Source: Actinomycetota bacterium
GTDB taxonomy: Bacteria > Actinomycetota > Acidimicrobiia > Acidimicrobiales > JAFATL01
DNA length: 7,919 bases
Direction of reading: 5' to 3'
Assembly (NCBI GenBank): GCA_019243975.1
Contig: JAFATL010000480.1
Location: 1 to 7,919, forward strand
The position numbers and the translations under genes are program-made. Of this stretch, positions 4,675 to 7,919 are shown piece after piece (the stretch's first letter is position 1; every line of letters starts with the position of its first letter). Under the pieces are notes generated by a model. The model searched no databases. It saw nothing but the letters and a program-made list of their open reading frames with translations, and was not told where the DNA came from.

Positions 4675-5666
4675 TGAACGTGCGCGAGCTGCAGACGCCC
4701 GCCCTGCTCGTCGACAGTGCGGGCCTCGAGCACAACCTGGCGGCGATGGCGGCGGCGCTGCCGGGCGAGCGCCTGCGCCCGCACGTCAAAGCGCACAAGT
4801 GCACGGCGCTGGCCAAACGCCAGGCCGCGGCCGGCCACCGCACGTTCACGTGCGCCACGATCGGCGAGGTCGAGGGCATGGCTGCCGCCGGCTTGGGCGA
4901 AGACCTCTTGCTCGCCAACGAAGTCGCAGACGCGTCGCGCCTCGGTCGCGTCGTGGCCGATGGCGCGCGCGTCACGTTGGCCGTCGACTCGGAGGCGACG
5001 ATCGACGCGGCAAAGGCAGGCGGCGTCACCGAGGTCCTCGTCGACGTGAACGTCGGCCTCCCCCGATGCGGTTGCGCACCCGACGACGCCGGCCGCCTGG
5101 CCGATCACGCCCGCCACCACGGGCTCACGGTGCGAGGCGTGATGGGCTACGAGGGTCACGTGGTCGGGCTCGAGGATCGGACCAAGCGGCTCGAGAGGAC
5201 GGCGGAGTCGATGGAGCTGTTGGTGAAGGCCCACGCCGACGTCGGCGGCGATCTCATCTCGGCCGGCGGCACCGGCACCTTCGACATCAACACGTGGGCC
5301 ACCGAGATCCAGGCCGGTTCCTACGCGCTGATGGACACCGCCTACGGCAAGCTCGGCCTGCCGTTCGTGCAGGCGCTCACCGTGCTGGCCACGGTCATCT
5401 CCGTGTCACCGGGGTGGGCCGTCGCCGACTGCGGCCTCAAGGCGCTCGGCATGGACCACGGCAACCCCACCACCGACGCGGGCGACGTGTGGTTCTGCTC
5501 CGACGAGCACCTCACGTTCAAGCCGTCACAACCGCTCGAAGTCGGCGACCGCATCCGCGTCATCCCCGCCCACGTCGATCCCACGGTGGCCTACCACGAC
5601 GCCCTCTATGTCACCGATGGGGACGAGGTGGTCGAAAAGTGGCCCGTCGACCTCAGGGGTTGGTGA
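4674..5666 (+). CDS. PLP-dependent D-threonine aldolase/D-serine dehydratase-like enzyme
   Basis: Predicted 330 aa from the GTG at 4674; a second GTG two codons later is also possible. The protein has the alanine-racemase-like TIM barrel (about residues 6-235). RPHVKAHK carries the probable PLP lysine Lys39, followed by TCATIGEVEGMAAAGLGEDLLLAN, VDVNVGLPRCG (123-133), MGYEGH (148-153) and the phosphate-binding SAGGTGTF (197-204). A C-terminal beta domain follows (about 240-330) with IPAHVDPTVAYHD. There His300 and Asp302 form an H-x-D metal pair, as in D-threonine aldolase, where D-serine dehydratase has H-x-C. The family is complete at this length. The likely reaction is metal- and PLP-dependent cleavage or dehydration of a D-3-hydroxy amino acid in the cytosol. 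The exact substrate cannot be read from sequence. It appears to be transcribed alone. Confidence 0.87.
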   Translation: MNVRELQTPALLVDSAGLEHNLAAMAAALPGERLRPHVKAHKCTALAKRQAAAGHRTFTCATIGEVEGMAAAGLGEDLLLANEVADASRLGRVVADGARVTLAVDSEATIDAAKAGGVTEVLVDVNVGLPRCGCAPDDAGRLADHARHHGLTVRGVMGYEGHVVGLEDRTKRLERTAESMELLVKAHADVGGDLISAGGTGTFDINTWATEIQAGSYALMDTAYGKLGLPFVQALTVLATVISVSPGWAVADCGLKALGMDHGNPTTDAGDVWFCSDEHLTFKPSQPLEVGDRIRVIPAHVDPTVAYHDALYVTDGDEVVEKWPVDLRGW

Positions 5667-5739
5667 GCGGCAGCAAGGAGAACGCCGCTACCACGTCGTA
5701 CTCCTGGTGGGCTGGGGACGCTGACAACCAGGGGTAGGG

Positions 5740-6612
5740 ATGATTCGAAGCGTTCGCTCCGTCGCACTTGTCGTGACCATGTCGGCGCTCGCCTTGGGCG
5801 GGCCGCAGTTCGCAGCCCGAGCTGACAGCCTGCCGACGGTCGCCTCCGGCGGCGGGCCTTCGTCGGGGTGGACCGCCATCGCGTGGACGCTCGGCCGCGG
5901 CGCCCAGGGTTCGCTCACGATCCTCAACAGCAACGTGTCCGGGCCCGGCTTCGCGTCCCTGTACCTGTACGACGCATCCGACCGCGCCCTCGCGGGTGGC
6001 AATGTCGGCATCACCGGGAACATGGGCCATGCGCACCTCGAGGCGAGCCTCCCGCCCGCGGGGCCCGCGGAGCAGACCGTCACAACCACGGGCAGCATCC
6101 CGTACGGCGGGCAGGTCACCGTCACCTTCGACGGTCTCCCGCCCGGCACGTACAAGGCGATCTTCGTCGCCGGCGGCAACAAGCACGGCTGGACGTGGGC
6201 GCTCAACGGGAACGCTGCCGTCTCGGCACCCACTGCCGCGACCAACGGCACGGACGTCTACGCCTACTCGGCCAAGGACTTCACCGGCAGCGTGAGCACC
6301 CAGGCCTACGCCGGCGCTTTCGGCGTTTCGAGCATGGGCGCAGCCGCCAACGTCGCCACCCAACGCTCGATCAGCGCCAAGCACACGCTGGTGGGCATCG
6401 GCTTCTTCCCGGGCCCACAGGCCGTCAGGTCTGACGCCACCATGCACGGGCCCGCCGGCCAGTCGCGCAGCTGCGCCTGCGCGCTGAGCGACGTCACCGG
6501 GCCGGGCGCGGCCGGACCGGGGACCTGGACCTTCACCTACACCGCCCTTGGTGCGGGTACGTCGAACATGGCCGACGGTGTGCTCGGCGTGGCCGACGCG
6601 TACCTGCCGTAG
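5740..6612 (+). CDS. Secreted beta-rich protein of unknown function
   Basis: Predicted 290 aa from the ATG at 5740, preceded by AGGGG with five bases between. Residues 1-28 are a Sec signal peptide (MIRSVRS, hydrophobic core, cleavage near AARA/D). There is no second membrane helix, lipobox or LPXTG, so the mature protein is probably released. It is rich in Gly, Ala, Ser and Thr with many short strands: SLTILNSNVSGPG, FASLYLYDAS, YGGQVTVTFDGLPPGTYKAIFVAGG, GWTWALNG, GPGTWTFTYTALGAG. The middle (about 108-140) looks like an immunoglobulin-like or pre-peptidase-type beta sandwich; this is impression only. The only cysteines, Cys245 and Cys247 (SCACAL), are one residue apart. I do not recognise a family. 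It is flanked by a single-gene unit upstream and by convergent rdgB 21 bp downstream. Confidence 0.82.
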   Translation: MIRSVRSVALVVTMSALALGGPQFAARADSLPTVASGGGPSSGWTAIAWTLGRGAQGSLTILNSNVSGPGFASLYLYDASDRALAGGNVGITGNMGHAHLEASLPPAGPAEQTVTTTGSIPYGGQVTVTFDGLPPGTYKAIFVAGGNKHGWTWALNGNAAVSAPTAATNGTDVYAYSAKDFTGSVSTQAYAGAFGVSSMGAAANVATQRSISAKHTLVGIGFFPGPQAVRSDATMHGPAGQSRSCACALSDVTGPGAAGPGTWTFTYTALGAGTSNMADGVLGVADAYLP

Positions 6613-6614
6613 CG

Positions 6615-6632
6615 GCGCGTCCTGGGGCGCGC
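6615..6632. terminator. Possible weak hairpin between convergent genes
   Basis: GCGCG (6615-6619) can pair with CGCGC (6628-6632) across an 8-nt loop in the 21-bp gap between two convergent genes. The stem is only 5 bp and there is no T-run on either side. Position is the main argument for a terminator role. Confidence 0.2.
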
Positions 6633-6633
6633 T

Positions 6634-7209
6634 CTACGCCTGAAGGTCGGCGAGCTTGTCGGCCAAGGCGCGGAACGCGCGGCCGCGGTGGGAGATCTCG
6701 TGCTTCTCGTCACCCATCTCGGCAAACGTGCGGCCGTCACTTTCATCGGCGACGAACACGGGGTCGTAGCCGAAGCCGCCCAAGCCGCGCTGCTCGGTGG
6801 CGATGGTGCCGTCGACCACCCCGGTCGTCACGATCTCGCGGCCGTCGGGGAACTTGGCCAGCGCCACCGTGATGAATCGGGCGCGCCGGTCGTCGACTCC
6901 GTCGAGGTCGGCCAGCAGCTTGCGCACGTTGTCGGAATAGGTGGCGTCGGGCCCGGCGAAGCGGGCGGTGCGAACGCCCGGCGCGCCCCCGAGAGCCGCG
7001 ACCTCGAGGCCGGTGTCGTCGGCGATGGCGGGCTCGCCCGTGGCGGCGACGATGGCGTCGGCCTTGAGCCGCGCGTTCTCCTCCAGCGTGTCGCCGGTCT
7101 CGTCGACGTCGGGAATGTCGGTGGGGCGCAGCTGCAGGTCGAAGCCGGCCAGCACCGTCACGATCTCGCGGGCCTTGTCGGGGTTGGCCGTCGCGAGGAC
7201 GTACCGCAC
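6634..7209 (-). CDS. rdgB: RdgB/HAM1 family XTP/dITP pyrophosphatase
   Basis: Predicted 191 aa from a GTG at 7209, a normal length for the family. The enzyme hydrolyses non-canonical purine triphosphates (ITP, dITP, XTP) to monophosphate and pyrophosphate, keeping them out of DNA and RNA. The signatures are all present: TANPDKAREI (7-16) for nucleotide binding, TLEENARLKA (41-50) with the metal-site acidic residues, ADDTGLEV (63-70) with the catalytic Asp pair, APGVRTARFAG (76-86), GGFGYDPVF (144-152), and HEISHRGRA (170-178). The GTG follows the rph stop after one base (TGA-C-GTG) and has no evident ribosome site, so it is probably translated by coupling. The order rph-rdgB is common in Actinobacteria. 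No residue looks unusual. Confidence 0.96.
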   Translation of the reverse strand: MRYVLATANPDKAREIVTVLAGFDLQLRPTDIPDVDETGDTLEENARLKADAIVAATGEPAIADDTGLEVAALGGAPGVRTARFAGPDATYSDNVRKLLADLDGVDDRRARFITVALAKFPDGREIVTTGVVDGTIATEQRGLGGFGYDPVFVADESDGRTFAEMGDEKHEISHRGRAFRALADKLADLQA

Positions 7210-7210
7210 G

Positions 7211-7919
7211 TCAGCCGCGAGACGGAGGCGGCGTGGCCAGGACCGCCGCCTGGGCGTCGAGGATCGACGCGATCCCGTGCTCGGCCAGGCCGAGCAGGTC
7301 GTCGAGCTCGGACCGGCTGAACGGCAGGCCCTCGGCCGTGCCCTGCACCTCGATGAACCGGCCGCTGCCGGTCATCACGATGTTCATGTCGACCTCGGCC
7401 CGCACGTCCTCGGAGTAGTCGAGGTCGAGCAGGGCGATGGCATCGACCACGCCGACTGACACCGCCGCGCAGCTGTCGGTCAGCGCCGCCGCTTTGCCCT
7501 TGCGCGACAGCGCGTCGTGCAACGCGACGTAGGCGCCGCAGATGGACGCCGTGCGCGTGCCGCCGTCGGCCTGCAGCGTGTCGCAGTCAAGGACGATCTG
7601 CATCTCACCCAACGCGTTGAGGTCGGTGACAGCGCGCAGGGACCGGCCGATCAGGCGCTGGATCTCCTGCGTGCGGCCGGACTGCTTGCCACGCGCCGCC
7701 TCGCGGTCGGTGCGCTCGGACGTCGAGCCCGGCAGCAGCGAGTACTCAGCGGTCACCCAGCCCCGGCCGGTACCGCGCATCCACTGCGGCACCCGTTCCT
7801 CGATCGACGCGGTGCACAAGACCTTGGTCTTGCCCATGGAGACCATCACCGACCCGGGGGCGAACTCGGTGAAGTCGCGCACGAAGCTCAGGGGGCGCAG
7901 GTCGTCGGGTTCACGGCCG
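7211..7919 (-). CDS. rph: Ribonuclease PH (5' end off window)
   Basis: The stop is at 7211-7213 and the frame is open to the right edge, giving 235 visible residues; the family is about 240 aa, so only a few N-terminal residues are missing. The visible start GREPDDLRPLSFVRDFTEFAPGS aligns with the usual N-terminus, so the GTG at 7882 is internal and not the start. RNase PH trims tRNA 3' ends by phosphorolysis, releasing nucleoside diphosphates, and works as a hexamer. Family motifs seen are KVLCTASIEERVP, GWVTAEYSLLPGST, the arginine-rich RTQEIQRLIGRSLRA, the phosphate-binding QADGGTRTASICGA, and the metal-site DLDYSEDVRAEVDMNIVMT. The C-terminus ends shortly after a helix in TPPPSRG. It forms an operon with rdgB. 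Confidence 0.96.
   Translation of the reverse strand, partial: GREPDDLRPLSFVRDFTEFAPGSVMVSMGKTKVLCTASIEERVPQWMRGTGRGWVTAEYSLLPGSTSERTDREAARGKQSGRTQEIQRLIGRSLRAVTDLNALGEMQIVLDCDTLQADGGTRTASICGAYVALHDALSRKGKAAALTDSCAAVSVGVVDAIALLDLDYSEDVRAEVDMNIVMTGSGRFIEVQGTAEGLPFSRSELDDLLGLAEHGIASILDAQAAVLATPPPSRG

Noticed and set aside
5666..5689. Inverted repeat AGCGGC/GCCGCT after the aldolase-like gene as a terminator
   Set aside because: Only 6 bp with a 12-nt loop and no T-run; such matches are frequent by chance in this GC-rich DNA.
4799..5737. Long plus-strand frame inside the aldolase-like gene
   Set aside because: Arg/Gly-rich composition without any domain; it is a frame-shifted shadow of the well-supported PLP enzyme.
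5653..6447. Minus-strand open frame opposite the secreted protein
   Set aside because: No motif and biased composition, while the plus strand offers a signal peptide and a ribosome site.
6688..7320. Plus-strand frame opposite rdgB and rph
   Set aside because: Antisense of two certain housekeeping genes; Gly/Val/Ala-rich with no domain.

Overview
The window is high-GC bacterial chromosomal DNA that looks actinobacterial, possibly Acidimicrobiia. The reasons are the strong G/C third-position bias, frequent GTG starts, starts that look leaderless (TANNNT boxes 6-7 nt before an ATG/GTG), a DUF5130-type gene, an LPXTG cell-wall anchor, and a tRNA without an encoded CCA end. The lineage is inferred from these traits. 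No IS element, prophage block or CRISPR array is visible.

Layout. (1) At 1-324 an HNH nuclease gene, cut by the left edge, reads in frame straight through a complete tRNA-Leu(UAG) at 223-304. (2) At 311-2116 on the minus strand is a tightly overlapping operon: LemA, then a TPM-domain membrane protein with a glycine-rich tail, then a small cytosolic DUF5130/TPM-like protein. (3) A short helix-turn-helix protein (about 2250-2615, plus) is divergent from lemA. It overlaps the 3' end of a convergent gene for an exported, sortase-anchored cupredoxin (2566-3246, minus). (4) Divergent from the cupredoxin, at 3291-4361, is a LigD-type 3'-phosphoesterase fused to an ATP-dependent-ligase adenylation fold. 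Its nucleophilic lysine and other key residues are gone. It overlaps by one base a metallo-beta-lactamase gene broken after about 67 codons (4361-4600). (5) A 50-bp near-perfect palindrome (4609-4658) separates that remnant from a PLP enzyme of the D-threonine aldolase/D-serine dehydratase family (4674-5666). (6) A secreted protein of unknown function (5740-6612) follows, convergent with the housekeeping pair rph-rdgB (minus; rph runs off the right edge).

How the genes relate. lemA-TPM-DUF5130 is probably an envelope-associated unit of unknown biochemistry. rph-rdgB joins tRNA 3'-end maturation to nucleotide-pool cleaning, a common actinobacterial pairing. The phosphoesterase/pseudo-ligase probably derives from a non-homologous end-joining LigD; no Ku or polymerase domain is in the window. 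The least explained items are this pseudo-ligase fusion, the palindrome beside the broken gene, and the nuclease frame running through a tRNA.
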